Assembly: GCA_902785855.1 (NCBI GenBank)
Contig: CADAAJ010000006.1
Location: 1-43,977 of the forward strand
From: an uncultured Methanobrevibacter sp.
GTDB taxonomy: Archaea; Methanobacteriota; Methanobacteria; Methanobacteriales; Methanobacteriaceae
Direction: 5' to 3'
DNA: 43,977 bases
Both the position numbers and the translations under genes were made by a program. The notes under the pieces were generated by a model, which was given only the letters and a program-made list of their open reading frames with translations, did not search any database and was not told the origin of the DNA. Shown piece after piece: positions 8,269-17,266 of the stretch. Each line of letters starts with the position of its first letter. Within the stretch, counting starts at the first letter, position 1.

Positions 8269-9387
8269 ATGTCTGAAGAATTTTTTATTCAAGGAAATGA
8301 AGCATGTGCTAAAGGAGCAATAACTGCAGGTTGTAGATTCTTTGCAGGTTATCCTATTACTCCATCTACTGAAGTTGCAGAAACTTTAGCTCGTGATTTA
8401 CCAAAAGTTGGAGGTTCATTTGTCCAGATGGAAGATGAAATCGGTTCTGCTGGAGCTATTATTGGAGGTTCCTGGGGAGGAGCTAAATCAATGACAGCAA
8501 CTTCCGGACCGGGAATATCCTTAATGCAGGAAAATATAGGATATGCATTCATGACAGAAACTCCAATAGTTATTGTTGATGTACAAAGAGGTTCTCCTTC
8601 TACTGCTCAACCAACCATGGCTGCACAAGGTGATATGATGCAGGCTCGTTGGGGATCACACGGAGACTACGAACCAATTGCATTATCTCCTTCAAGTGTT
8701 CAGGAATTCTTTGATTTCACAATCAGAGCGTTTAACTTATCAGAAGAGTACAGAGTTCCTGTTTTTGTTATGGCTGATGAAGTTATTGGTCATATGAGAG
8801 AAAAAATTGTAGTTAGTGATGATATTGAAATCGTTGCAAGAAAAAGACCTGAATCATCAGATAATTATTTACCATTTGAAAATATTGAAAATGGAACAAC
8901 TCCGATGCCTGCATTTGGTGACGGATTCAATATACATGTAACTGGTCTTACTCACGATGAGAGAGGTTATCCTGATACAAATGACCCTGAAACTCATGAT
9001 AAACTCATTCAAAGAATCTGTGATAAGATTTTAAATAATAAAGATAAAATATGCTCAGTTCAATCCAAAAACTGTGAAGATGCAGATGTTGTAATTGTTT
9101 CTTATGGAGCACCTGTAAGATCTGTTGTTGAAGCAGTAAATAAAACAGATAAAAAAGTTGGATACATTAAAATTGATACTCCATGGCCGTTTCCGGATGA
9201 GCAAATCAAACAGTTATGCAAAAATGCAAGTGATGTTTTGGTTGTTGAGATGAACTTAGGTCAGATGTATTATGAAGTTGAACGTGTCTTAAAAGACTCA
9301 AATGTTCATTTGTTAGGTAAAATTGGCGGATTATTGCCAACTCCTGATGAAATATTAGATGAAATTGATAAAATTGGGGGAAATTAA
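8269..9387 (+). CDS. korA: 2-oxoglutarate:ferredoxin oxidoreductase, alpha subunit
   Basis: 372 residues. The N-terminal half is the pyrimidine-binding pyruvate-ferredoxin oxidoreductase domain (GNEACAKGAITAGCRFFAGY, PITPSTEVAE, QMEDEIGSAGAIIGGSWGGA, TSGPGISLMQE). The C-terminal part is the transketolase-C-like domain (VVIVSYGAPVRSVVEA). KorA with KorB forms the catalytic pair that reductively carboxylates succinyl-CoA to 2-oxoglutarate using reduced ferredoxin. It lies 8 nt after korD and is immediately followed by korB. The 2-oxoglutarate rather than 2-oxoisovalerate call relies on operon order DABC and the adjacent sucC. Confidence 0.93.
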   Translation: MSEEFFIQGNEACAKGAITAGCRFFAGYPITPSTEVAETLARDLPKVGGSFVQMEDEIGSAGAIIGGSWGGAKSMTATSGPGISLMQENIGYAFMTETPIVIVDVQRGSPSTAQPTMAAQGDMMQARWGSHGDYEPIALSPSSVQEFFDFTIRAFNLSEEYRVPVFVMADEVIGHMREKIVVSDDIEIVARKRPESSDNYLPFENIENGTTPMPAFGDGFNIHVTGLTHDERGYPDTNDPETHDKLIQRICDKILNNKDKICSVQSKNCEDADVVIVSYGAPVRSVVEAVNKTDKKVGYIKIDTPWPFPDEQIKQLCKNASDVLVVEMNLGQMYYEVERVLKDSNVHLLGKIGGLLPTPDEILDEIDKIGGN

Positions 9388-10251
9388 ATGTCACAAGAAA
9401 AACAAAACAGATTTATCCCATATTTAAGAGAAGACAGATTACCTCATATTTTTTGTCCTGGATGTGGAAATGGAGCTATTATCAATGCGTTTTTAGCAGC
9501 TATGCAAAAAGCTCAAATGGATTTTGATAATATAGCTATGGTTTCTGGAATCGGATGTTCTTCAAGGATTCCTGGATATTTAAAATGTGATTCTCTTCAC
9601 ACTACTCATGGAAGAGCATTAAGTTTTGCAACAGGTTTAAAAACAGCTAATAAAGACTTAGATGTTGTTGTATTTACTGGTGATGGTGATGCTGCTTCTA
9701 TTGGTGGAAATCATTTAATTCACGCAGCTAGAAGAAACATTAACTTAACTGTTATCTGTATTAATAATAATATTTATGGTATGACTGGTGGTCAAATCAG
9801 CCCTACATCTCCTAAAGGTAGTTTTGGATCTACTGCACCTTACGGTAATCAGGATACTCCGTTTAAACTTGCTGAACTTGTAGCAGCAGCTGGTGCATCA
9901 TATTCCGCAAGATGGACTACTGTTCAAATAGAAAATCTTGTTACTTCAATAAAAGACGGATTAAAAAATCCAGGATTTTCATTTATTGAAGTTGCAACTC
10001 AATGTCCAACATACTTTGGTCGTAAAAATAAATTAAGAACACCTACTGCAATGGCAGCAGTTATGAAAGCTAATACAGTATTTAAATCTGCTGCAGATAG
10101 GATGAAACCAAAAGATTTAGAAGGTAAAATTGTTGTTGGTGAGTTTGCAAATCATACAAGAGACGAATTTACTGAAAATATTGATAAAATCAGTGTGGAA
10201 AAATCAGGTAAGAAAACTCTTATCAATTCTGCATATGAATCAGAGTTATAG
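9388..10251 (+). CDS. korB: 2-oxoglutarate:ferredoxin oxidoreductase, beta (TPP) subunit
   Basis: 287 residues. The thiamine diphosphate-binding signature GDGDAASIGGNHLIHAARRN (about residues 97-116) is followed by NNNIYGMTGGQISPTSPKG, and the N-terminal FCPGCGNGAI carries cysteines that ligate a 4Fe-4S cluster in this family. It binds TPP and Mg2+ and performs the carboxylation chemistry with KorA. The ATG directly follows the korA stop; the Shine-Dalgarno GGGGGAAAT lies inside the korA 3' end. Confidence 0.94.
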   Translation: MSQEKQNRFIPYLREDRLPHIFCPGCGNGAIINAFLAAMQKAQMDFDNIAMVSGIGCSSRIPGYLKCDSLHTTHGRALSFATGLKTANKDLDVVVFTGDGDAASIGGNHLIHAARRNINLTVICINNNIYGMTGGQISPTSPKGSFGSTAPYGNQDTPFKLAELVAAAGASYSARWTTVQIENLVTSIKDGLKNPGFSFIEVATQCPTYFGRKNKLRTPTAMAAVMKANTVFKSAADRMKPKDLEGKIVVGEFANHTRDEFTENIDKISVEKSGKKTLINSAYESEL

Positions 10252-10260
10252 GTGGATAAT

Positions 10261-10806
10261 ATGAAAACTGAAATTAGAATTGGAGGATTTGGAGGTCAGG
10301 GAGTAATTCTTGCAGGTATTATCTTAGGAAAATCTGCATGTCTTTTTGATGGTAAAGAAGCAGTCCAAACCCAGTCTTATGGTCCTGAAGCTCGTGGAGG
10401 AGCTTCCAAATGTGAAGTTGTTATCGGAGATTCACAAATAGATTATCCTAAAGTTCAAAGTCCGGATATTTTCGTTGCAATGTCTAATGAAGCATTAACA
10501 AAATATATTGTTGATTTAAAAGATAATGGAACTTTAATAGTTGATCCTGGAACAACTGATGTTAGTGATGTTCAAGATTTTATCGATGAACATAATATTA
10601 AAGTTTTTGAAGCACCAGCTACCAAAACAGCAAATGATGATATTGGGCTTAAAATTGTAGCTAATATTGTTATGGTAGGTGCTATTACAAAAATTACTGA
10701 AGTTATATCAAAAGAAGCTGCAATTAAAGCTATTGAAGCTAGTGTTCCTAAAGGAACTGAAGAGAAAAATATTAAAGCTTTCGAAGCAGGATATAATTTA
10801 ATTTAA
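10261..10806 (+). CDS. korC: 2-oxoglutarate:ferredoxin oxidoreductase, gamma subunit
   Basis: 181 residues. The gamma-domain signature RIGGFGGQGVILAGIILGKS opens the protein, followed by QTQSYGPEARGGASKCEVVI, both standard for the CoA-binding gamma subunit. ATG at 10261 is preferred because GGTGG at 10251-10255 forms a Shine-Dalgarno 5 nt upstream; a GTG at 10252 would add three residues and overlap that site. Fourth gene of the kor operon; sucC follows after 12 nt. Confidence 0.92.
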   Translation: MKTEIRIGGFGGQGVILAGIILGKSACLFDGKEAVQTQSYGPEARGGASKCEVVIGDSQIDYPKVQSPDIFVAMSNEALTKYIVDLKDNGTLIVDPGTTDVSDVQDFIDEHNIKVFEAPATKTANDDIGLKIVANIVMVGAITKITEVISKEAAIKAIEASVPKGTEEKNIKAFEAGYNLI

Positions 10807-10818
10807 TAAGGTGTTAAT

Positions 10819-11934
10819 ATGAGATTTTTTGAAAATATGGCAAAACAAGTTTTTAGTAGTGAAGGCATTCCAATTTTAGACGGACATGTTGCTTATTCTC
10901 CAGAAGAAGCTATGTCTATTTCATCTGAAATGGGTGTTCCGGTGGTTATTAAAGCACAAGTTTTAACTGGTGGTAGAGGAAAAGCTGGTGGTGTAAAATT
11001 TGCAGACCATCCTGGTGATGCACTTAAAGTAGCAGATGAAATTTTAGGAATGGAAATTAAAGGCGAAAAAGTTAAACATTTGCTTATTGAAGAAAAAGCA
11101 GAAATTTTAAATGAATTTTTCATATCTGTATCAATTGATAGGGGTGCTCGTAAACCGGTTATTATGGCAAGTAAAGAAGGTGGGGTTGAAATTGAAAATT
11201 TAGCTAAAACCAATCCTGAAAAAATCATCAAATATTATCCAAATCCTTTACTTGAGTTTTTACCTTATGAAGCTCGTGAAATTGCACGTAAAATGGGTGT
11301 TGAATCCAAATTAATCGCACCGATTGGTGATATCATTTGGAAATTATATAATGTATTTGAAAAGTATGATGCTGATACTGCTGAAATTAACCCGTTAGTT
11401 TTAACTGATGATGGTTTAATTGCTGCTGATGCTAAAATGGTTATTGAAAACGACTCATTATTCAGACATCAGGATTTAGTTGAAAGATTTCACTATAAGG
11501 AAAAAGCAGTGGACTTTGTCAAACTTGATGGAGATATTGCTGTTATTGGAAATGGTGCAGGTTTAACATTAACTGCTATGGATATGATTAAACTTAATGG
11601 TGGAGAACCAGCTACCTTTTTGGATATTGGTGGTGGAGCATCTGATCAAGTTATTAATCAGGCTTTAAATCTTGTATTAAACTATGAACCTGTTAAAGTT
11701 GTATTTTTAAATGTTTTAGGTGGTATTACTAAAGCTGATGATGTTGCACGTGGTGTGCTCAATGCTTTAAAACAAACCGACAGGGAAGTACATATTGTAA
11801 TCAGATTAACAGGTACTCATGAAAAAGAAGGTCAAAAACTTCTTGAAGATGCAGGAATTCCATATGAAGTTTCTATGGAAAAAGCTGCTCGTAAAGCTGT
11901 TGAGCTTTGTAATGAACTTAAAGCTCAATCTTAA
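10819..11934 (+). CDS. sucC: Succinate-CoA ligase (ADP-forming), beta subunit
   Basis: 371 residues, standard SucC length. An ATP-grasp domain occupies the N-terminal 230 residues (VVIKAQVLTGGRGKAGGVKF, AEINPLVLTDDGLIAADAKM), followed by the CoA-ligase domain (FLDIGGGASDQVINQAL, VVFLNVLGGITKADDVARGV). It makes succinyl-CoA from succinate, CoA and ATP. The product is the substrate of the Kor complex encoded just upstream, so co-transcription makes metabolic sense. The alpha subunit (sucD) is not adjacent. A strong hairpin follows. Confidence 0.95.
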   Translation: MRFFENMAKQVFSSEGIPILDGHVAYSPEEAMSISSEMGVPVVIKAQVLTGGRGKAGGVKFADHPGDALKVADEILGMEIKGEKVKHLLIEEKAEILNEFFISVSIDRGARKPVIMASKEGGVEIENLAKTNPEKIIKYYPNPLLEFLPYEAREIARKMGVESKLIAPIGDIIWKLYNVFEKYDADTAEINPLVLTDDGLIAADAKMVIENDSLFRHQDLVERFHYKEKAVDFVKLDGDIAVIGNGAGLTLTAMDMIKLNGGEPATFLDIGGGASDQVINQALNLVLNYEPVKVVFLNVLGGITKADDVARGVLNALKQTDREVHIVIRLTGTHEKEGQKLLEDAGIPYEVSMEKAARKAVELCNELKAQS

Positions 11935-11953
11935 AAATTAAAAATCTCATTTT

Positions 11954-11979
11954 AAGTCATCATTTAATTATGATGACTT
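11954..11979. terminator. Bidirectional hairpin between sucC and taw1
   Basis: Perfect 10-bp arms AAGTCATCAT (11954-11963) and ATGATGACTT (11970-11979) with a 6-nt TTAATT loop sit in the 51-bp gap between convergent genes. Likely terminates both. Confidence 0.7.
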
Positions 11980-11985
11980 CAAACA

Positions 11986-12903
11986 CTATTTAAGTAATAC
12001 AACACGACTTACTTCTGATTCATTTACTATTTCTTTTCCGCAGTATTTACCAATTTCTGCTGCGAATTGTTTAACTTCATCAAATGTTGGCATATTATCA
12101 AGTGTTAGCCTTTCACGTGATGAACCTACACACATATATGCTTTTATTTCTACAAAATCAGGGTCTGCTTTTTTAATTAGTTTTGCATATTCTTCTGCCT
12201 GTTCCATATTTTTTCCACGAACACAGGTATTTCGTATGCATGTACGTGACTTAAAACTACTTAATGTTTCAAGTGATTCATTTAAATTTAACCAAGCATC
12301 ATTTATTCTAGGTCTGCAAACATCATTAAATATTTTCTTTGAAGGTGCATCCAAGGAAAGGTATAGTTGATATGGGTCATTTTCCAGATTTCTTAATTTC
12401 TCCACACACTGACCGTTACTTACAACAAATGTAGTAAAATCCCTGCGGTTAAACTCACCGATAAGTTCGTCAATTTTAGGATAAAGAGTTGGTTCACCTG
12501 CAAGTGAAATTGCAGCATTGTTTGGATTTTTCATCTCTTCCAATTTCTTTTTATTTGCTTTGTCATTTCCATAAAAGCCACATAATAACTTATTTTGAGC
12601 GGCAATAGCTTCATCAATTATTACTTTAGGTTCATCATATTCATCATCCTGCCAGCTGGTTTGAGTATATGTTAAATCTCTCCAGCAGAATTCACATTCC
12701 TGCTGACAGTTTGGAACTGCAGGGGACATTTGCAGACATCTGTGGGATTTAATTCCGTAAAATTTTTCTTTATAACATACTCCCTTATCTGAAATACTTT
12801 GCCGGGTCCAGTGACAGGTTTTTACAGCTGCATGACCATGTTTTCCGACGAATCTGTATCCGCTTTTTTCTAATTTTTCAATCTGACTTTCATTAAATGA
12901 CAT
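11986..12903 (-). CDS. taw1: 4-demethylwyosine synthase (TYW1/Taw1), radical SAM
   Basis: 305 residues from the ATG at 12901-12903. The radical-SAM cluster motif is C66-x3-C70-x2-C73 in VPNCQQECEFCW. Cysteines C30, C43 and C56, spaced 13 and 13, match the second 4Fe-4S cluster described for archaeal TYW1. SLAGEPTLYP and YLSLDAPSKKIF are further family blocks. It condenses N1-methylguanosine-37 of tRNA-Phe with pyruvate in wyosine synthesis. A TATA box (12931-12940, reversed) lies about 28 bp before this ATG, favouring a leaderless start over a 13-residue extension at 12942. Confidence 0.94.
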   Translation of the reverse strand: MSFNESQIEKLEKSGYRFVGKHGHAAVKTCHWTRQSISDKGVCYKEKFYGIKSHRCLQMSPAVPNCQQECEFCWRDLTYTQTSWQDDEYDEPKVIIDEAIAAQNKLLCGFYGNDKANKKKLEEMKNPNNAAISLAGEPTLYPKIDELIGEFNRRDFTTFVVSNGQCVEKLRNLENDPYQLYLSLDAPSKKIFNDVCRPRINDAWLNLNESLETLSSFKSRTCIRNTCVRGKNMEQAEEYAKLIKKADPDFVEIKAYMCVGSSRERLTLDNMPTFDEVKQFAAEIGKYCGKEIVNESEVSRVVLLK

Positions 12904-13036
12904 AAAATCATTTCTTATTTTTGAATTCGCTAATATATACATTTTTACAAGTTAAAGTAAATTTTATATTTTTTGAACAATTTTATATTTTAATAAATAA
13001 AAATTATAAATAATTTAAATAATTATAATTTTTTTC

Positions 13037-13903
13037 ATGATATTATGGAGTAAAAATCAAGAAAAATTATTTTTCATTAAATCTCAGGAATCGGTGTCAA
13101 TTGACCAGCTATTTTACCTTGACAATAATGGAAAATACATTGCATATTGGCCAAAAGGATACAGAGGTGTAAAATCTACATTACAATCAAGAAATTCTTT
13201 GATAGGAAAGTATTGTGAGGATTGGGTAGGTAATTTATTTAAATCTTTAATTGAGGATGAATATTATGTTATTAAACAGGCTATTGTTCCTTCATTGGGG
13301 ATTACATCAAAGTCTCCGGCAGATATTGTTATTGCCAATAAAAACAAAAAAATTTTAAAGGCAAGTGATGTAAAAATAATCTTTGAGATTAAAATGTCTC
13401 TTGTTTGGAACTGGCAGTATGATGAAAAAACAGGAATTATTAAAGAAATTGGAGATCTTAGAACTCATCAGGGAAAACCAAGTTTTACTCGTTCGGATTC
13501 TGTACTAAAAGCAATTGGAAAAGGTATAGATATTCGAGTTTCAAATTTTAATTCATCTAAAATTCCAATAATTGTAATAGGTAATGCTCCGCTTTCAAAT
13601 GGATTTTGCAAAAAAGCGGATTATCTAAAAAGTGCAGGTATTATCCAGGGGTTCTGGTCTTTAAATCCATTTCCACTAAATCATGGCAACACCAGAAAAA
13701 CAACTCCGAAAAACGGATTTGTTAAAATGAACAATACAGACGAACTTAAAGAAAATCTAAATCAGCTATTTACATCAGATTTGAATTTCTTCTCTGGAAT
13801 GGCCAGTCCGGAAAGTATTGGCAAATTCATAGAAGTTGCAAATCTTGAAGACAGCTATGAAAACAAGGGACTGAAATTTTTAAACTTAGTTAAGAGGTCA
13901 TAA
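13037..13903 (+). CDS. Type II restriction endonuclease, PD-(D/E)XK fold
   Basis: 288 residues. A plausible catalytic set is visible: E61 in GKYCEDW, D96 in SPADIV, and E117-x-K119 in IIFEIKMS, giving the E...D...ExK arrangement of PD-(D/E)XK nucleases. A Trp-rich stretch (LVWNWQYD) follows. A family resembling BsaWI is possible, but I cannot confirm it or the recognition site. It ends 1 nt before a DNA methyltransferase gene start (TTG at 13905), the usual layout of a restriction-modification operon. Odd: its partner methyltransferase is truncated, so the nuclease may be inactive, or its site may be protected another way. Confidence 0.72.
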   Translation: MILWSKNQEKLFFIKSQESVSIDQLFYLDNNGKYIAYWPKGYRGVKSTLQSRNSLIGKYCEDWVGNLFKSLIEDEYYVIKQAIVPSLGITSKSPADIVIANKNKKILKASDVKIIFEIKMSLVWNWQYDEKTGIIKEIGDLRTHQGKPSFTRSDSVLKAIGKGIDIRVSNFNSSKIPIIVIGNAPLSNGFCKKADYLKSAGIIQGFWSLNPFPLNHGNTRKTTPKNGFVKMNNTDELKENLNQLFTSDLNFFSGMASPESIGKFIEVANLEDSYENKGLKFLNLVKRS

Positions 13904-13904
13904 T

Positions 13905-14297
13905 TTGAATAAAAAAACAAAAACTACATCTTTTGGTTCTGTTGTTCGCCAGTCTCACAATTCGGAAAAATTTTACAACTCAAAACTCTTTTCGGATTTT
14001 AAAATTTCTGAAAACATTGAATTTATAGAATCTGAAATTGATGAAGACAAACTGGATAAGATATACTGTAAATCCAGTGAAAATATGGATGAAATACCAG
14101 ATAATAGCATTCATCTAATGATTACATCCCCGCCATATAATGTCGGTAAGGAATATGATGAGGATTTAACACTTGATGAATATTTAAAATTACTTCAAAG
14201 AGTTTTTAAAAGCTGTCATGAAAAACTTGTAACTGGTGGAAGAGCATGTATTAATATTGCAAATATAGGGAGAAAACCCTACATTATTCTAGTATAA
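13905..14297 (+). pseudogene. DNA methyltransferase, N-terminal fragment (split by integration)
   Basis: 130 residues starting at TTG (Shine-Dalgarno GAGGT, 6 nt upstream). Residues 65-128 (NMDEIPDNSIHLMITSPPYN, then KSCHEKLVTGGRACINIANI, then GRKPYI) are the N-terminal portion of an N4-cytosine/N6-adenine methyltransferase with the catalytic SPPY at 75-78. The family continues with a C-terminal block holding the FxGSGT SAM-binding motif; here the reading frame ends ILV-stop directly after GRKPYI. An integrase gene starts 70 bp later. Interpretation: an element integrated inside the gene. The 3' half was not found in the window. The fragment should lack activity. Confidence 0.82.
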
Positions 14298-14366
14298 AAC
14301 AGAAGGAAGCAAAATTATATATATGATTAAATTCAAATATTTTAAGTAGATACTGGAGGGAACTTC

Positions 14367-16211
14367 GTGAATTCACATTATAAGGTTGAAAATGACGAAT
14401 ATTTTAAAATTTTTGCTTCTAAATCATCAAGAAATCAAAACACTGTTGAAAAATATAGAAAGATTTTAACTAAATTTTGCAAAGCAACAAAAAAACAATT
14501 AAATGAAATTATTGATGATTGTACTGGTGAACAGAATATAGTGACAACAGTAAATTTGGCACCTGATAAAGAAGGTAATGAAAGAAAAAGGGAAATAAGA
14601 TTTGATGTAAATAATAAAGATTCATCAATAAATAAATACTTGAATGAATTTAGACAATATTGTAAAAGCAGGAATAATAAAAATGTCACTATTAATAGTG
14701 AAGAAGGATTAATAAGATCATTTTTAAATCAATCAGGTGTTTTATTGCCAAAAGTCGATAGGTTAGAAGATGATTCAGCTGATTGGTATTTGCTTACAAA
14801 AGAAGATTTTAATTATATTTTACAAGATGCATCATTAATGCAAGCTTTATTGACAAATTTCCTTACGTCAACAGGAATGAGAGTGGGTGATGCGGTTTCA
14901 CTTAAAATTGAGGATTTTATGAAATCTACAGAACAATATCATGATTATGTTGATGTCGAAGACTTCATTGACAATGCTCCTGATGATATGATTGGCCAAT
15001 GGGTATTCAAGCCAAATAAAACAATAAAAGATAAGGTAAACTGTGTAACTTTTAATTCAACACATACAAGCAATTTAATTTTGCAACATTTAAGACATCT
15101 TAAAAATCAATATTACCCAACAAAAAACAAAGATAAAGATGAAGCAGAGAAACTTACTATAAGTAAAAAAGACCCTCTATTTGGATCAAAAAGATTCAAA
15201 TATAAAAAAGCATTAAAGGCAAAATCTGTTGCAGACCATTGGGGTAAAAAAAATAAAAAATTTAGAGATTGGAAAATAAATCAAATTAAACAACAAATAG
15301 AAAATGGTGAGGTTAGTGAAGAAGATTATGATGAAATGGTGTCAAAAATACCAAAATACCATCCGCACATCTGTAGAAAGTTCTTTAGTACAATTGTAAG
15401 TAATAATTGTGGTGATATTCGTGTCTGTGCTTTACTTGAAGGCCATTCAGATGGATTACCAAATGACAAATCTTACATTAAAAAAAGTGTTGAAGATATC
15501 AAAGAAATTTACATTAATAACATTCATGATGCACTATCATTAGATAATGTTGAAACAAAAATAATTTCCAATAAAGAAACTGAAGAGTTAAATAAAAAAG
15601 TTTCCGATGCAGATAAAAAAATTGAAACATTAACTAATGAAAATATAGAAAAAGATAAACAAATTGAAGAATTAAAACAACTTATTTATCAAACACGAGA
15701 ACAAGTAGATAACCTAAGTTTCAATAGAAATAGAAATAATATTGAAAAAGCAATATCCGAGTATTTTGACACTCATTATAGGGAAGATATTTTAAAAGAA
15801 GAAACTACTGCAGCAGGCGCAAAAAAGTGTGTTATATTATGCAAATTAGCATATGATTTAGCTATAGAAAATGAATCTACCTTTAGAGATGATGACGAGT
15901 ACTTAGATTCCTTAATTAAAAAAGCTATAGTAAGATATACTTTAAATCCAAACATATCATTAGATGATAAAACACTTAATGCTGATGAATTAGAATTATT
16001 AAATAAACATATTTCATTGCAATTAGAGTTAATAGATAAAATTAAATCCAATAATACTCTTTGGGATTTGGTTAAAGATGACCAAATTACATTAAAAAAC
16101 GTTTTAGCAAATATTATAAAAAAGAACTTAAATAATATTGATAACTTAAATGATGCTGACAAAGAGAATATGGTTCAAGATATACTCATGGAATATCTCT
16201 CAGTAGATTAA
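14367..16211 (+). CDS. int: Tyrosine recombinase (integrase) with long C-terminal coiled-coil extension
   Basis: 614 residues, GTG start with Shine-Dalgarno GGAGGG 6 nt upstream and a TATA box at about 14313-14324. An N-terminal core-binding region (1-125) is followed by the catalytic domain: R172 in TSTGMRVGD, H334-x-x-R337 in HPHICRKF, H360 in LEGHSDG and the nucleophile Y370 in DKSYIK. Residues 400-455 are a heptad-rich coiled coil, and about 160 further residues follow with no recognised domain, making it longer than ordinary integrases. It would catalyse integration and excision at the methyltransferase junction just upstream. All catalytic residues appear present, so it is probably active. 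Confidence 0.9.
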   Translation: MNSHYKVENDEYFKIFASKSSRNQNTVEKYRKILTKFCKATKKQLNEIIDDCTGEQNIVTTVNLAPDKEGNERKREIRFDVNNKDSSINKYLNEFRQYCKSRNNKNVTINSEEGLIRSFLNQSGVLLPKVDRLEDDSADWYLLTKEDFNYILQDASLMQALLTNFLTSTGMRVGDAVSLKIEDFMKSTEQYHDYVDVEDFIDNAPDDMIGQWVFKPNKTIKDKVNCVTFNSTHTSNLILQHLRHLKNQYYPTKNKDKDEAEKLTISKKDPLFGSKRFKYKKALKAKSVADHWGKKNKKFRDWKINQIKQQIENGEVSEEDYDEMVSKIPKYHPHICRKFFSTIVSNNCGDIRVCALLEGHSDGLPNDKSYIKKSVEDIKEIYINNIHDALSLDNVETKIISNKETEELNKKVSDADKKIETLTNENIEKDKQIEELKQLIYQTREQVDNLSFNRNRNNIEKAISEYFDTHYREDILKEETTAAGAKKCVILCKLAYDLAIENESTFRDDDEYLDSLIKKAIVRYTLNPNISLDDKTLNADELELLNKHISLQLELIDKIKSNNTLWDLVKDDQITLKNVLANIIKKNLNNIDNLNDADKENMVQDILMEYLSVD

Positions 16212-16345
16212 ACTAACATTGGCTAAATTCAATACAAAATAACGAAGGCCATTTTGTATTTGGTCACAAGGTCTTCGTGGAATGTTGCATTCCTGCTTGG
16301 CAGTATACATGCAACAAACTAATTGCGATAATAATTTAAGTTAGT
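16212..16345 (+). ncRNA. Candidate structured RNA A (pseudoknot-capable)
   Basis: Begins on the base after the integrase stop. Outer stem ACTAAC (16212-16217) with GTTAGT (16340-16345). Inside: AATACAAAAT (16231-16240) with ATTTTGTATT (16251-16260), and ACGAAGGCC (16242-16250) with GGTCTTCGT (16270-16278), which interleave, so they form a pseudoknot or alternative folds. Then TGTTGCAT (16283-16290) with ATGCAACA (16309-16316), enclosing CTGC/GCAG. GC content is visibly above the surroundings. It could be a 3' UTR, a leader of the next gene, or a free RNA. It has no known family that I recognise. Confidence 0.55.
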
Positions 16346-16376
16346 GATGACAAATATATAATAATAAGTGGTAAAT

Positions 16377-16760
16377 ATGGATAACAAACAAATCATAATA
16401 ATGCTTGTGGTTGTTGTTGTAATTTTAACAGCAATACTCTCATTTACTTTATTAACTTCCTATAAAACAGTTGATGAAAATTATATAGTTGCACCATTAC
16501 CTAATGAAAAAGTAATGTTTACAGGAACATACCTTGGGCCAGATGACAGTATTTATAATTCAAATGGTAATTCTGGTGTCATTCAAGTAGGTAATTCGTA
16601 TGTACTTGTAAGTACTGCAAAACTTCAGGGGATGGAAAACCAAACAGTTACTGTAAAAGGATATTTTGTTAATGATATGACTGATAGAGATACAGTTCCA
16701 ATTAATAATATGTATGTTAATGGGGATCATTTCCGCATAGAAGAAGTAGTAAATAATTAA
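16377..16760 (+). CDS. Membrane-anchored small protein, unknown function
   Basis: 127 residues. Residues 5-27 (IIIMLVVVVVILTAILSF) are a single N-terminal transmembrane anchor. The rest (about 35-127) is a small beta-rich extracytoplasmic domain, with FTGTYLG, SGVIQVGNSYVLVSTAKL and TVTVKGYFVND suggesting an OB-like barrel. I know no specific family. ATG at 16377 follows a GTG at 16368 that would add three residues; GGT-rich sequence ahead of the ATG serves as a weak Shine-Dalgarno. It lies just downstream of structured RNA A. Confidence 0.7.
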   Translation: MDNKQIIIMLVVVVVILTAILSFTLLTSYKTVDENYIVAPLPNEKVMFTGTYLGPDDSIYNSNGNSGVIQVGNSYVLVSTAKLQGMENQTVTVKGYFVNDMTDRDTVPINNMYVNGDHFRIEEVVNN

Positions 16761-16810
16761 GCTTCCTTTAAAGCAAATATTTAAACGGACATTTCAAAGA
16801 GGGGGTTTTT

Positions 16811-17044
16811 ATGGGGGATGTATGGCATGAGCATACTGGTTATGGCGACTTTGGCAATACTGCAAAAATTCGTCGTATGAAAAGAAAAAGTCCTGAAGAA
16901 CAAAAAGCCTATATCAAAAAGTTATGGCAAGAGGATCCTAAAAAATATTTTGAATGGAAACAATATTGTATTGAGGTGGGGGCTCTTCCTGATCTTTTTG
17001 GATATGCTAATAATCCTATTCCTATTGATGAATCTAGATTATAA
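16811..17044 (+). CDS. Small hypothetical protein, 77 residues
   Basis: Strong Shine-Dalgarno (GAGGGGG at 16799-16805) before the ATG. The protein is charged and aromatic, starting MGDVWHEHTGYGDFGNTAKI, with a basic helix RRMKRKSPEEQKAYIKKLW in the middle. No recognised domain. A TATA-like AAATATTTAAA lies about 35 bp upstream. The ribosome site and composition support it being real; the function is unknown. Confidence 0.65.
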   Translation: MGDVWHEHTGYGDFGNTAKIRRMKRKSPEEQKAYIKKLWQEDPKKYFEWKQYCIEVGALPDLFGYANNPIPIDESRL

Positions 17045-17170
17045 ATTATTTTTATTCGATAAACTTAAGACTTCCTAAATATTGATGGGGATGGTCTTTA
17101 AACTAAAACTAATAATTTTCTGCTAATAATGAACGTACAAAAATGTACATTATACAACAAAAAGTAGTGG

Positions 17171-17266
17171 CCAATTTTTGTCGGTAACAATTTTCAGATT
17201 GGGTGAAGTAAGTACACGTTGCGGCCCTGCAACTCATTATGCGGGATCGGTGTTGTTTTCATCTGA
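17171..17266 (+). ncRNA. Candidate structured RNA B
   Basis: A GC-rich island in an otherwise AT-rich 525-bp gene-free stretch (17045-17569). TCAGAT (17194-17199) pairs with ATCTGA (17261-17266). Inside lie ACAC/GTGT, GAAG/TTTC and the hairpin GTTGC (17218-17222) with GCAAC (17229-17233), giving a multibranch shape. A second possible arm, CCAAT (17171-17175) with ATTGG (17198-17202), overlaps the first and would be an alternative fold. The strand is uncertain, since helices read nearly the same on both. Beyond this, 17270-17485 holds nothing I can name. Confidence 0.4.
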
